The notes under the pieces are model-generated. The model was not told the DNA's origin. It searched no databases and saw nothing but the letters and a program-made list of their open reading frames with translations. Positions 34,016-42,466 of a stretch of 64,000 nucleotides of DNA are shown one piece after another. How positions within the stretch are numbered: the first letter of the stretch is position 1; each line of letters starts with the position of its first letter. Source of the DNA: DASQMT01 sp963839615. Lineage in GTDB: Bacteria; Actinomycetota; Thermoleophilia; Solirubrobacterales; Solirubrobacteraceae. Position numbers and translations under genes: made by a program. The DNA is taken from positions 806,001-870,000 of the forward strand of contig CAWIVY010000007.1 in NCBI GenBank assembly GCA_963839615.1, given 5' to 3'.

Positions 34016-34936
34016 ATGCTCGACCCGCGCCGCCTGCTGATCCTCGACGCGGTCGCGCGCGCCGGCTCGATGACCGCCGCCGCAGCGGCGCTCGACTACA
34101 CGCCATCGGCCGTCTCGCAGGCGATCGCGGCGCTCGAGCGCGAGGCCGGTACCGCGCTCGTGCGGCGCGGTCCGCGCGGCGTGCGGACGACGGAGGCGGG
34201 CACGGTGCTGGCGCGACATGCGGCCGCGCTGCGCGAGCGCCTCGACCTGGCGGCGGACGAGCTCGCCGACGTCGTCGGCCTGCGCGCGGGGCGGCTGCGC
34301 CTGGCCGCGTTCCCGAGCGCCGGCTCGGTGCTGATGCCGCCGGCGATCGCCGCCTTCCGCGAGCGCCACCCGGACGTCGAGCTGAGCCTCGAGCAGGCCG
34401 AGCCCGACGAGGCCGCGAACGGCCTGCGCGACGGCCGCTTCGACGTCGCGATCGTGTTCGAGTACGACTTCGACGAGCTGCTCGACACGAGCGGGATCGA
34501 GCTGCGCCCGCTGGGCGACGACGAGATGCTCGTGGCGCTGCCGCCGGATCATCCGCTGGCGGGCGAGGAGGTCGTGCCGATGGCGCGGCTCGCGGGCGAG
34601 ACCTGGGTCTCGAGCTCCGACGCGACGTGCAACCGCCTGCTCACCCATGGCGCCGGCCGCGCCGGCTTCACGCCGCGGGTCGCGTTCGCCTCCGACGACT
34701 ACGGCGCCGTCGGGCGGCTGGTGATCGCCGGGGTCGGCGTCGCGCTCGTGCCGGCGCTGGCGGCGGCCGCGGTCGGCGACGCCGTGGTGCTGCGCCGGCT
34801 CGAGCCCGCGCCGACGCGCAGCATGAGCGTCGCGGTCGCGGCGGTGCGGTCGGCGGCCGCGGAGGCGATGCTCGACCTGCTCACGTCTGCGAGCGGTCGA
34901 TCCACTTCGCGTGCGCCGGCGGCCGCCAGCGCCTGA
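34016..34936 (+). CDS. LysR-family transcriptional regulator
   Basis: 306-residue regulator. The helix-turn-helix lies at residues about 16-45 (GSMTAAAAALDYTPSAVSQAIAALERE shows the pattern), with the two-lobed effector-binding domain from about residue 90 (GRLRLAAFPSAGSVLMP, FDVAIVFEYDFDE, GVGVALVPALA). It diverges from the PhzF gene and likely controls it. Its 3' end overlaps the convergent LOG gene by 56 nt, so the last residues are shared antisense sequence. Confidence 0.9.
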   Translation: MLDPRRLLILDAVARAGSMTAAAAALDYTPSAVSQAIAALEREAGTALVRRGPRGVRTTEAGTVLARHAAALRERLDLAADELADVVGLRAGRLRLAAFPSAGSVLMPPAIAAFRERHPDVELSLEQAEPDEAANGLRDGRFDVAIVFEYDFDELLDTSGIELRPLGDDEMLVALPPDHPLAGEEVVPMARLAGETWVSSSDATCNRLLTHGAGRAGFTPRVAFASDDYGAVGRLVIAGVGVALVPALAAAAVGDAVVLRRLEPAPTRSMSVAVAAVRSAAAEAMLDLLTSASGRSTSRAPAAASA

Positions 34937-35462
34937 ATCCCTCGAGCAGCGCTTCCGCGCGCTGCTCGACCACCAGCATCTCGCGATTCTCGACGGTCAC
35001 GAACCGCTCCTGCACCGCGTGGTCGAGGAAGCCGACGAGCTGTGCGTAGTAGCCGCGCACGTCGAGCAGGCCGAGCGGCTTGGAGTACAGCCCGAGCTGG
35101 GTCCAGGTGTAGACCTCGAAGAGCTCCTCGAGCGTCCCCATCCCGCCCGGCAGCGCCACGAACCCGTCGGCGAGCTCGGCCATCAGCGCCTTGCGCTCGT
35201 GCATCGAGGCGACGACCCGCAGCTCCGACAGCCCCGGATGCGCGATCTCGCGATCGACCAGCGTCTGCGGGATCACGCCTATCGCCTCGCCGCCCGCGTC
35301 GAGCATGGCATCGGCGAGCGCGCCCATCAGCCCGACGCTCGCGCCGCCGTAGACGAGCCCGAGGCCCTGCGCGGCCAGCGCCCGCGCCAGCTCCTCCGCC
35401 GAGCGGACGTAGTCCGGGTGGGCGCCGGGGCTGGAGCCGGAGAAGACGCAGATGCGTTCCAT
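34881..35462 (-). CDS. LOG-family protein (TIGR00730, cytokinin-riboside-phosphate hydrolase-like)
   Basis: 193-residue Rossmann-like protein. MERICVFSGSSPG at the start, GLVYGGASVGLMG, the diagnostic MHERKALM and PGGMGTLEELFE motifs (the PGGxGTxxE signature) are all present. Members release the base from nucleoside monophosphates such as cytokinin ribotides. The ATG at 35462 gives the usual length. It faces the phosphomannomutase gene 28 nt away and overlaps the 3' end of the LysR gene. Confidence 0.9.
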   Translation of the reverse strand: MERICVFSGSSPGAHPDYVRSAEELARALAAQGLGLVYGGASVGLMGALADAMLDAGGEAIGVIPQTLVDREIAHPGLSELRVVASMHERKALMAELADGFVALPGGMGTLEELFEVYTWTQLGLYSKPLGLLDVRGYYAQLVGFLDHAVQERFVTVENREMLVVEQRAEALLEGFRRWRPPAHAKWIDRSQT

Positions 35463-35490
35463 CGCGGGCGGCAGCCTATCCTCGGCCGCC

Positions 35491-36870
35491 ATGCCGACCA
35501 CGGTCCCGCAGGAGATCTTCAAGGCGTACGACGTCCGCGGCCTGTACGGCGAGCAGATCGACGGCGACGTCGCCGAGCAGATCGGGCGCGCGTTCGCGCG
35601 CGTCCTCGCGGGGCTGCGCGGCAAGCCCTCGAGCGACCTGCGGATCGGGCTCGGGCGCGACATGCGCCTGACCGCGCCCGAGCTCGCGGCGCGCTACCGC
35701 GCCGGGATGCTGGCGGAGGGCGCGCACGTGCTCGACGCCGGGATGGTCGGGACCGAGATGCTCTACTTCCTCGTCGGCTCGCGCGAGCTCGACGGCGGGC
35801 TGATGTGCACCGCGTCGCACAACCCGAAGGCCTACACGGGCGCGAAGCTCGTGCGCGAAGGGGCGCTGGCGTTGTCGGGCGAGACCGGGATCGGCCAGAT
35901 CGCCGAGCTCGTCGCCGCCGGCCTGCCGAAGCCCGGCAGCGAGCCGGGCAGCGCCGAGGATGTCGACGTCTACGACGAGTTCCAGCGCCGCGCGCTCTCG
36001 TTCATCGACCCCGCCGCGATCCGTCCGCTCAAGCTCGTGCTCGACGGGGGCAACGGCATGGCCGGGCCGATGATCGGGCCGATCCTCGAGCGGCTCGACG
36101 GGCTCGAGCTGGTGCCGACCTACTGGGAGCCCGACGGCGAGTTCCCCGGCCACGAGCCGAATCCCCTGCTGCCGGAGAACCGCCGCTTCGTGATCGAGAA
36201 GGTGCTGAGCGAGGGCGCCGACCTCGGCATCGCGTGGGACGGCGACGCGGACCGCTGCTTCTTCATCGACGGCGGCGGCGAGTTCGTCGACGGCGACTTC
36301 CTCACCGCCCTGCTCGCGCGCTCGGTCCTGGAGTCCCACCCCGGAGCGGACATCCTGTTCGACGTGCGCGCGTCGCGCGCGGTCGCCGACACCGTCACGG
36401 CCGCCGGCGGCAACGCGCTCGTCAACCGCGTCGGGCACGCGTTCTTCAAGCGGCGCATGCGCGAGGAGGGCGGCGTCTTCGGCGGCGAGGTCTCCGGCCA
36501 CTACTACTTCGCCGACTTCTACAACGCGGACTCGGGCACGCTGCCCGCGCTGCTGATCCTCGAGCTGCTCGGCAGGAGCGGCGGGACGCTCGCCGAGCTG
36601 CTCGAGCCCTACCGCTCGCGCTACTTCATCTCGGGTGAGATCAACTCCGAGGTCTCCGACCAGCAGGCGAAGCTGGACGAGATCCGCGCGCGCTACCGCG
36701 ACGCCGAGATCGGCGAGCTGGACGGCGTCTCGGTCGATTACGAGGACTGGCACTTCAACGTGCGCCCGTCGAACACCGAGCCGCTGCTGCGCCTGTGCCT
36801 GGAGAGCCTCGTCTCCGCCGAGCACATGGCGGCCAAGCGCGACGAGCTGCTCAGCCTGATACGGAGCTGA
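35491..36870 (+). CDS. manB: Phosphomannomutase/phosphoglucomutase
   Basis: 459-residue alpha-D-phosphohexomutase. The four-domain signatures are visible: EIFKAYDVRGLYG at the start, TASHNP with the phosphoserine near residue 110, the metal-binding DGDADR near residue 250, GGEVSGHYYF for sugar binding near residue 330, and the phosphate-contacting RPSNTEPLLR near 430. It interconverts hexose 1- and 6-phosphates for nucleotide sugar synthesis, connecting with rfbF, rfbC and glycosyltransferase genes of the window. The last 20 nt overlap the convergent LysR gene. Confidence 0.92.
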   Translation: MPTTVPQEIFKAYDVRGLYGEQIDGDVAEQIGRAFARVLAGLRGKPSSDLRIGLGRDMRLTAPELAARYRAGMLAEGAHVLDAGMVGTEMLYFLVGSRELDGGLMCTASHNPKAYTGAKLVREGALALSGETGIGQIAELVAAGLPKPGSEPGSAEDVDVYDEFQRRALSFIDPAAIRPLKLVLDGGNGMAGPMIGPILERLDGLELVPTYWEPDGEFPGHEPNPLLPENRRFVIEKVLSEGADLGIAWDGDADRCFFIDGGGEFVDGDFLTALLARSVLESHPGADILFDVRASRAVADTVTAAGGNALVNRVGHAFFKRRMREEGGVFGGEVSGHYYFADFYNADSGTLPALLILELLGRSGGTLAELLEPYRSRYFISGEINSEVSDQQAKLDEIRARYRDAEIGELDGVSVDYEDWHFNVRPSNTEPLLRLCLESLVSAEHMAAKRDELLSLIRS

Positions 36871-37741
36871 GCGCGTCGAGCACCGCCGCGACGGCCGGGC
36901 GTCCCTCGGCCCCCGCGCGCGTGGCGGCGAAGACGTGGCGCGCCGGGGCCGGATCGGCGAGCGGGCGGACGATCGCACCCGGCGGCACGGCCGTCTGGCC
37001 CAGGCGCGGGATCAGCGAGACGCCGAGCCCGGCCGCGGCGAGCGCCATGGCGGTGTGGAAGTCGAGCGTCCGGTGGCGGAAGGCCGGGGCGAAGCCGGCA
37101 GCGGCGCAGCCGGTGACCGTCACGTCGTGGCAGGACGTGCCGTCGGGCGGCCCGACGAAGTCCTCCCCCGCCAGCTCGGCGAGCGGGATCTGCCGGCGGC
37201 CGGCAAGCCGGTGGCCGGCCGGCAGGACGGCGTCGAGCGTGTCCGCCATCAGCGCGCGCCGCCGGAAGCGCGAGTCCTCCGGCGCCTGGCGCGAGGCCAT
37301 CGAGAGCGCGATGTCCACGTCGCCGCGCGCGAGCGCGAGGAAGCAGCCGGGCGCTTCGACCTCCTCGACGGTCAGCGTCAGGCGCGGGTGCGTCTCGCGC
37401 AGCGCCACGGCGGCGGGGGCGACCAGCTCGCCCAGCGCGGTGGCGAAGCCGGCGAGGCGGACCGTGCCGACGATCCCCTCGGAGTAGGCGGCGACGTCCG
37501 CCGCGGCCGCCTCGAGCTGGGCGAGCACGAGATTCGCATGGCCGACGAGCACCTCGGCGGCGCCGGTCAGCCGCACGCCGCGGCCGTTGCGCTCGATCAC
37601 CGGCAGGCCGATCTCGCGCTCGAGCGCGGCGAGCTGCTGCGAGACCGCCGACGGCGTGAGGTGCAACGCGTCCGCCGCGGCGGCGAGCGTTCCCTGCTGC
37701 GAGACCTCGCGCAGCACGCGCAGGCGGCGGGCGTCGATCAT
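36851..37741 (-). CDS. LysR-family transcriptional regulator
   Basis: 296-residue regulator. Helix-turn-helix near residues 15-45 (TLAAAADALHLTPSAVSQQL), effector domain from about residue 90 (GTVRLAGFATALGELVAP, VDIALSMASRQAP, GLGVSLIPRLG). It diverges from an EamA exporter gene 71 nt away, the classical regulator-exporter pairing, so it probably activates that gene in response to its cargo. Its end overlaps the convergent mutase gene by 20 nt. Confidence 0.9.
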   Translation of the reverse strand: MIDARRLRVLREVSQQGTLAAAADALHLTPSAVSQQLAALEREIGLPVIERNGRGVRLTGAAEVLVGHANLVLAQLEAAAADVAAYSEGIVGTVRLAGFATALGELVAPAAVALRETHPRLTLTVEEVEAPGCFLALARGDVDIALSMASRQAPEDSRFRRRALMADTLDAVLPAGHRLAGRRQIPLAELAGEDFVGPPDGTSCHDVTVTGCAAAGFAPAFRHRTLDFHTAMALAAAGLGVSLIPRLGQTAVPPGAIVRPLADPAPARHVFAATRAGAEGRPAVAAVLDALSSVSG

Positions 37742-37812
37742 GCAGCGCAGCTTACGGGTCAGACGGCGAATGTCTACTTGCTCTCATGCCTCAGGGTCCA
37801 CACACTGCGCTC

Positions 37813-38706
37813 ATGCCCGCCCGATCCGTCGCCCTCGTCGTGCTCGTCACAGCCATCTGGGGCGTCAACTTCGTGGTCATCCACGTCGGGCTCGAGCACT
37901 TCCCGCCGCTGCTGTTCAACGCGCTGCGGTTCGCGCTGATGGCGATCCCGGCGATCTTCCTCGTCGGCCGCCCGCAGGTCCCGTGGCGCTTCGTCCTGGC
38001 GATCGGCGCCGCGCTGGGAGTGGTCAAGTTCGGCCTGCTGTTCGTCAGCATCGACCAGGGGCTGCCGGTCGGCCTCGCCTCGCTGCTGCTCCAACTGCAG
38101 GTGGTGTTCACGATCGCGATCGCGGCGCTCGTGCTCGGCGAGCGGCCGCGGCGCGAGCAGGTCGCGGGCGCGTCGATCGCGTTCGCGGGCCTCGCCGTGA
38201 TCGCGATCGACCGCGCCGCGAGCGCGCCGGTCCTCCCCTTCGTGCTCGTCGTCGGCGCCGCGGCGGCGTGGGGCGTCAGCAACACGCTCACGCGGATGGC
38301 GCAGCCGCCGGACGCGCTCGCGCTGCTCGTGTGGGCGAGCCTCGTCGCGCCGCTGCCGCTGCTCGGGCTGTCGCTCGCCTTCGAGGGGCCCGCCGAGATC
38401 GGCGACGCGCTGGCGGGCATCGACCTCGCCGCGGTCGCCTCGCTGCTGTTCGTGGCCGGCGTCAGCGGGCTGTTCGGCTTCGCCGCCTGGATCGCGCTGC
38501 TCAAGCGCCACAGCGCGGCGGCGGTGACTCCCTTCGCGCTGCTCGTGCCCGTGTTCGGGATCGCGAGCGCGGCGCTGTTGCTCGGCGAGCGCCCGAGCTC
38601 GCTCGAGCTGGGCGGCGCGGTGCTGATCTGCGCCGGCCTGGCGGCGACGCTGCTGCCGCCGCGTGCTCCGGCGCCGGCCACCGCGGCGGCCGCCGCGACC
38701 GCCTAG
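37813..38706 (+). CDS. EamA-family metabolite exporter
   Basis: 297-residue protein with ten predicted membrane helices in two EamA repeats. It opens VALVVLVTAIWGVNFVVIHVGLEHFPPLLFNALRF in sense, the typical first helix pair with the WGxNF pattern, and ends in an Ala/Pro-rich tail. An ATG at 37786 would add nine residues; 37813 places the first helix at the N-terminus. Likely exports an amino acid or similar metabolite under control of the divergent LysR protein. Confidence 0.85.
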   Translation: MPARSVALVVLVTAIWGVNFVVIHVGLEHFPPLLFNALRFALMAIPAIFLVGRPQVPWRFVLAIGAALGVVKFGLLFVSIDQGLPVGLASLLLQLQVVFTIAIAALVLGERPRREQVAGASIAFAGLAVIAIDRAASAPVLPFVLVVGAAAAWGVSNTLTRMAQPPDALALLVWASLVAPLPLLGLSLAFEGPAEIGDALAGIDLAAVASLLFVAGVSGLFGFAAWIALLKRHSAAAVTPFALLVPVFGIASAALLLGERPSSLELGGAVLICAGLAATLLPPRAPAPATAAAAATA

Positions 38707-40067
38707 CCCTGGAGCAGCGCCTGGGCGGCCTCGCCGCCCAGCCGGACGGCGTAGTTCGTGCCCCGGTCCTCCGGATAGACCTGCGTCGTGTTGGCCAGCA
38801 CGAGTCCCGGCGCCGGCGTGCGCAGCGGCGGGATGCGCTGCCCGTAGCCGACGGTCACGATCGGCTGGGCGGCCGGCTCGGTATGGAGCCACGCCCGCCG
38901 GACCCACGCGCGCGAGAACCCCGGGTTGACCGCGCGCAGGCCCGGCTCGTAGCGGGCGATCAGCGCGTCGGCGTCGAGCCCGAGCAGCTCGTGGCCGTGC
39001 GGCAGGTAGTTCGCCACGTAGAGGAAGCGCCGGCCGCCGTAGCGCTCGGGCTCGATGAAGTTCGTGTGCTCGATCAGCCCGACGAACGGGAGCGAGCGGT
39101 CGGCGACGTTGGTCCAGTAGTACGGGCTGAAGCGGCGATCGAGCTCGAGCAGCAGGCAGAGCGCCGCGAAGTACTCGATGCCGCGCGTGCGCTCGAGGTA
39201 GGGCTCCCCCACCTCCTCCGCCAGCGCGGGATCGAGCAGCGCCTCGAAGACGTCGTTCGGCACCGTCGCCAGCACGCGGTCGTACGGCTCGGCCGGTTCC
39301 GCGTCGAACTCGCGCGGGTCGTGCCCGCGGCGGAAGGACCCGGGCGGGCCGGCGTGAACGGCGAAGCCCGTCCCGGCCCGCGTGACGCGAGCGGCCGGGC
39401 GGTCGGTCAGCACGCGCCCGCCCGCCGCCGTGATCGACCGCGCGAGCGCGTCGAAGAGCGGCTCCCAGGACTCGCGCGGGTAGCCGAGCCGCTCCTGGCG
39501 CACGTCCTCGCCGGACACCGAGCGGCGGAGGCGGAACTTGCTCCACAGCCAGACCATCGCGATCTGGTCGGCGCGCTCGCCGAACTTCCCGCGCAGCAGC
39601 GGCCCCCAGACCTCGACCCAGGCCTCGCGGCCCATCCGCCGCTCGATCCACGCGCGCGCCGTGACCTGCTCGTACGGTGCGCGGTCGCCGGCGAAGCGCT
39701 GCAGCGCGAGCACGGCGGCGCCCATGCGCACGCGGGCGAGCGGCGAGAGCGGGCGGAAGCGCAGCAGGTCGAGCGGCGTGACGAACGGGTGCAGCCGCCC
39801 GCGCGCGAAGAAGGCGACGCTCGAGGGGCGCCACTCGATCGCGTCGGGCATCCCGAGCTCGGCGTACAGCTCGGCGATGTGACGGTCCGACGTGAACAGG
39901 TGGTGGTAGTAGCGCTCGAGCCGGTGCCCGTCGCCGACGTCCAGCGTCGCCGCCTGCCCGCCGAGCCCGCTCCAGCGCTCGTAGACGTCGACCGCGTGGC
40001 CGGCGCGCGCGAGCCGGTGCGCTGCGACGAGGCCGCAGACGCCGGCGCCGAGGACCGCGATCCTCAC
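38703..40067 (-). CDS. FAD-dependent protoporphyrinogen-oxidase-like/amine-oxidase-like protein
   Basis: 454-residue flavoprotein. The Rossmann motif is RIAVLGAGVCGLVAAHRL (residues 2-19) with VYERWSGLGGQA; the C-terminus has GLVLANTTQVYPEDRGTNYAVRLG as second flavin block. The middle resembles UDP-galactopyranose-mutase- and desaturase-like members that act on isoprenoid or sugar lipids (LRGKFGERADQIAMVWLWSKF). The start is GTG at 40067 in a GTGA overlap with the glycosyltransferase gene. Coupling with that gene suggests cell-envelope glycolipid or polyprenyl work. The exact reaction is not known. Confidence 0.8.
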   Translation of the reverse strand: MRIAVLGAGVCGLVAAHRLARAGHAVDVYERWSGLGGQAATLDVGDGHRLERYYHHLFTSDRHIAELYAELGMPDAIEWRPSSVAFFARGRLHPFVTPLDLLRFRPLSPLARVRMGAAVLALQRFAGDRAPYEQVTARAWIERRMGREAWVEVWGPLLRGKFGERADQIAMVWLWSKFRLRRSVSGEDVRQERLGYPRESWEPLFDALARSITAAGGRVLTDRPAARVTRAGTGFAVHAGPPGSFRRGHDPREFDAEPAEPYDRVLATVPNDVFEALLDPALAEEVGEPYLERTRGIEYFAALCLLLELDRRFSPYYWTNVADRSLPFVGLIEHTNFIEPERYGGRRFLYVANYLPHGHELLGLDADALIARYEPGLRAVNPGFSRAWVRRAWLHTEPAAQPIVTVGYGQRIPPLRTPAPGLVLANTTQVYPEDRGTNYAVRLGGEAAQALLQG

Positions 40068-41080
40068 TGCGTGCCGGCGCTCGCCGACGAGGTCGGCTGG
40101 CTGTCGGCGCGCTCCGAGGGCTCGGGCGGGTCGACGTTGACGCGGTCGCGCACGACGTACAACGGCCGGTGCTTGACCTCGTCGTAGATCCGCCCCACGT
40201 ACTCGCCGATGATCCCGACAGTGATCAGCTGGATGCCGCCGAGCAGCAGCACGATCACGATCGTGGTCGGCACGCCGCGCGTGTAGATGTCCGTGTAGCG
40301 CGCCACGACGGTCAGCGGGATCGCCAGGAACGCGAGGATCGAGAAGGCGAACCCGAGCAGCGTCGCGGCCTGCAGCGGCGCGTGGGAGAAGCTCGTGATC
40401 GCGTCGAAGGCGAAGCGCAGCATCCGCGCGGGCGTGAACTTGCTCGCGCCGCCGGTGCGCGCCGCGCGCCGGTAGGGCACGGCCGTCTGGGTGAATCCGA
40501 CCCATACCGTCATCCCGCGCAGGAAGCGGTTGCGCTCGGGCATCGAGAGCAGCGCGTCGAGCGGCGCGCGGTCCATCAGCCGGAAGTCGCCCGAGTCGTG
40601 CGCGAGCTCGATCCGCGCGAGCTTGGCGAACAGGCGGTAGAACCAGCGCGCGCTGGCGAGCTTGAACGCCGTCTCGCCCTCGCGCGACTCGCGCACGGCG
40701 TAGACGACATCGGCGCCGCCGCGCCAGGAATCGAGCATCTCCCCGATCAGCTCGGGCGGGTCCTGGAGGTCGCCGTCGATCATCACCACGACGTCACCGC
40801 GCGCGTGCTCGAGCCCGGCGCTCAGCGCGGCCTGGTGGCCGAAGCTGCGCGACAGGCAGATCAGCTTGATCCGCGGGTCCGTGGCCGCGAGCGCGCGCAG
40901 CCGCTCGCCGGTCCCGTCGCGCGAGCCGTCGTCGACGAGGACCAGCTCGAAGTCGATCCCGGCGAGCGCCGCGACCGTACGCGCGTGGAACGCATCGACC
41001 ATGTCCTCCTCGTCGTGCATCGGCGCGACGACGCTGAGCAGTCCGGGCTCGCGCACGGGATCAGCGTAGTGGCTGGCCAT
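40064..41080 (-). CDS. Glycosyltransferase family 2, polyprenyl-phosphate type, with two C-terminal helices
   Basis: 338-residue GT2 enzyme. LLSVVAPMHDEEDMV opens the GT-A domain, LVLVDDGSRDGT and MIDGDLQDPPELI carry the metal-binding aspartates, and HDSGDFRLMDR follows. Two hydrophobic segments (about residues 233-260 and 267-292) anchor it, as in DPM1/GtrB/ArnC-like enzymes that load sugars on polyprenyl phosphate. ATG at 41080 is used; a GTG at 41056 is possible. Only 15 nt separate it from the divergent proline dehydrogenase gene. Followed by a coupled FAD enzyme. Confidence 0.9.
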   Translation of the reverse strand: MASHYADPVREPGLLSVVAPMHDEEDMVDAFHARTVAALAGIDFELVLVDDGSRDGTGERLRALAATDPRIKLICLSRSFGHQAALSAGLEHARGDVVVMIDGDLQDPPELIGEMLDSWRGGADVVYAVRESREGETAFKLASARWFYRLFAKLARIELAHDSGDFRLMDRAPLDALLSMPERNRFLRGMTVWVGFTQTAVPYRRAARTGGASKFTPARMLRFAFDAITSFSHAPLQAATLLGFAFSILAFLAIPLTVVARYTDIYTRGVPTTIVIVLLLGGIQLITVGIIGEYVGRIYDEVKHRPLYVVRDRVNVDPPEPSERADSQPTSSASAGTQ

Positions 41081-41095
41081 GGCAAGCTACGTCAC

Positions 41096-42466
41096 GTGAC
41101 GTCACCCGAGCCGGCGAGACTGGAGACCGAGTTGTTCGAGGCGGGGCGCAAGCTCGCCGGCGCGCTGCCCGGGACCGCCCGCAACCCGATCGCCGCCGCA
41201 GACGACAAGGCGATGGCGCTCGCGTCGCAGGACGCCGAGCTGAAGGCCGCGCTGTTCCGCTTCGTCGACGTCGTCCCGGCATGCCGCTCGCTCGACGACC
41301 TCGCGCGCCACCTGACCGGCTTCCTCGGCGAGGTCGAGGCGCCGCCGCCGCCGGTCTCCGTCGCGATGCGGATGGGCAACACACGCGCCGGGCGCACGGC
41401 GCTGGGCGCAGCGGCAGCGGCCGGGGTCAAGCACATGGCGCACCGCTTCATCGTCGGCGAGAGCCCGAAGGCGGCGCTCGGCACGCTGCGCGAGCTGTGG
41501 AAGGACGGCGTGGCGAGCTCGGTCGACCTGCTCGGCGAGGCGACCGTCACGCAGGGCGAGGCGCAGCGCTACGCCGAGCGCTGCGACGCGGCGCTCGACG
41601 CCCTCGCGACCGCCGCGCGCGGCTGGCCCGAGCGGCCCGCGCTGGAGCACGACTCCGCAGGCGAGCTCCCGCGGGCGAACCTCTCGGTCAAGGTCTCGGC
41701 GCTCACGCCGCTGCTGCGCCCCGACGCGCCGGAGCGCGGCAAGCGCGACGCCGCCGACCGCATGCGCGGCCTGCTGCGCCGGGCGCGCGACCTCGACGCG
41801 CACCTGCACATCGACATGGAGTCGCTCGACTCGCGCGACGCGGTGCTCGAGCTGGTGCTGGAGCTGCTCGCCGAGGACGAGTTCCGCGCCGGGCCGTCGG
41901 CCGGCATGGTGCTGCAGGCCTACCTGCGCGACTCGCCGCAGATGCTCGACACGGTGCTCGACTGGACCACGGGCGCCGGCTCGGCGCGGGAGCGCCCGCT
42001 GACCGTGCGCCTGGTCAAGGGCGCCTACTGGGACCACGAGATCGTCGAGGCAGCGCAGCACGGCTGGAATGCGCCGGTGTTCGAGGTCAAGGCCGACTCG
42101 GACCGCAACTTCGAGCAGCTCACGCGCCGGCTGCTGGACGCGCGCCCGGCGCTCCGGGTGGCGATCGCGTCGCACAACCTGCGCTCGATCGCGCACGCGA
42201 TCGCGTACGACCGGCTTGCGGGCGGCGACGGCAACGACCTCGAGCTGCAGGTCCTGCGCGGGCTCGGGGACCCGCTCCAGCACGCGATCGCCGCCCAGGG
42301 CCTGCGCGTGCGCACCTACTGCCCGGTCGGGGACCTCGTCGCCGGCATGGCCTACCTCGTGCGCCGCCTGCTCGAGAACACGTCGAACGACTCGTTCCTC
42401 GCCGATCAGGCCAAGGGGATCCCGCTCGAGCAGCTGCTCGCCCCGCCCGTCGAGGCCGGCCGATGA
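41096..42466 (+). CDS. Proline dehydrogenase
   Basis: 456-residue FAD enzyme oxidising proline to P5C, with a long N-terminal arm of the PutA type. The barrel shows NLSVKVSAL, LHIDMESLDSRDAVLELVLELL, MVLQAYLRDSPQMLD, VRLVKGAYWDHE, IASHNLRSIAHA and LQVLRGLGDPLQHAI, followed by VRTYCPVGDLVAGMAYLVRRLLENTSNDSF; the RRxxEN stretch binds proline. The start is GTG at 41096. Its stop overlaps the P5C dehydrogenase ATG by 4 nt, so the two steps are made together. Confidence 0.93.
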   Translation: MTSPEPARLETELFEAGRKLAGALPGTARNPIAAADDKAMALASQDAELKAALFRFVDVVPACRSLDDLARHLTGFLGEVEAPPPPVSVAMRMGNTRAGRTALGAAAAAGVKHMAHRFIVGESPKAALGTLRELWKDGVASSVDLLGEATVTQGEAQRYAERCDAALDALATAARGWPERPALEHDSAGELPRANLSVKVSALTPLLRPDAPERGKRDAADRMRGLLRRARDLDAHLHIDMESLDSRDAVLELVLELLAEDEFRAGPSAGMVLQAYLRDSPQMLDTVLDWTTGAGSARERPLTVRLVKGAYWDHEIVEAAQHGWNAPVFEVKADSDRNFEQLTRRLLDARPALRVAIASHNLRSIAHAIAYDRLAGGDGNDLELQVLRGLGDPLQHAIAAQGLRVRTYCPVGDLVAGMAYLVRRLLENTSNDSFLADQAKGIPLEQLLAPPVEAGR

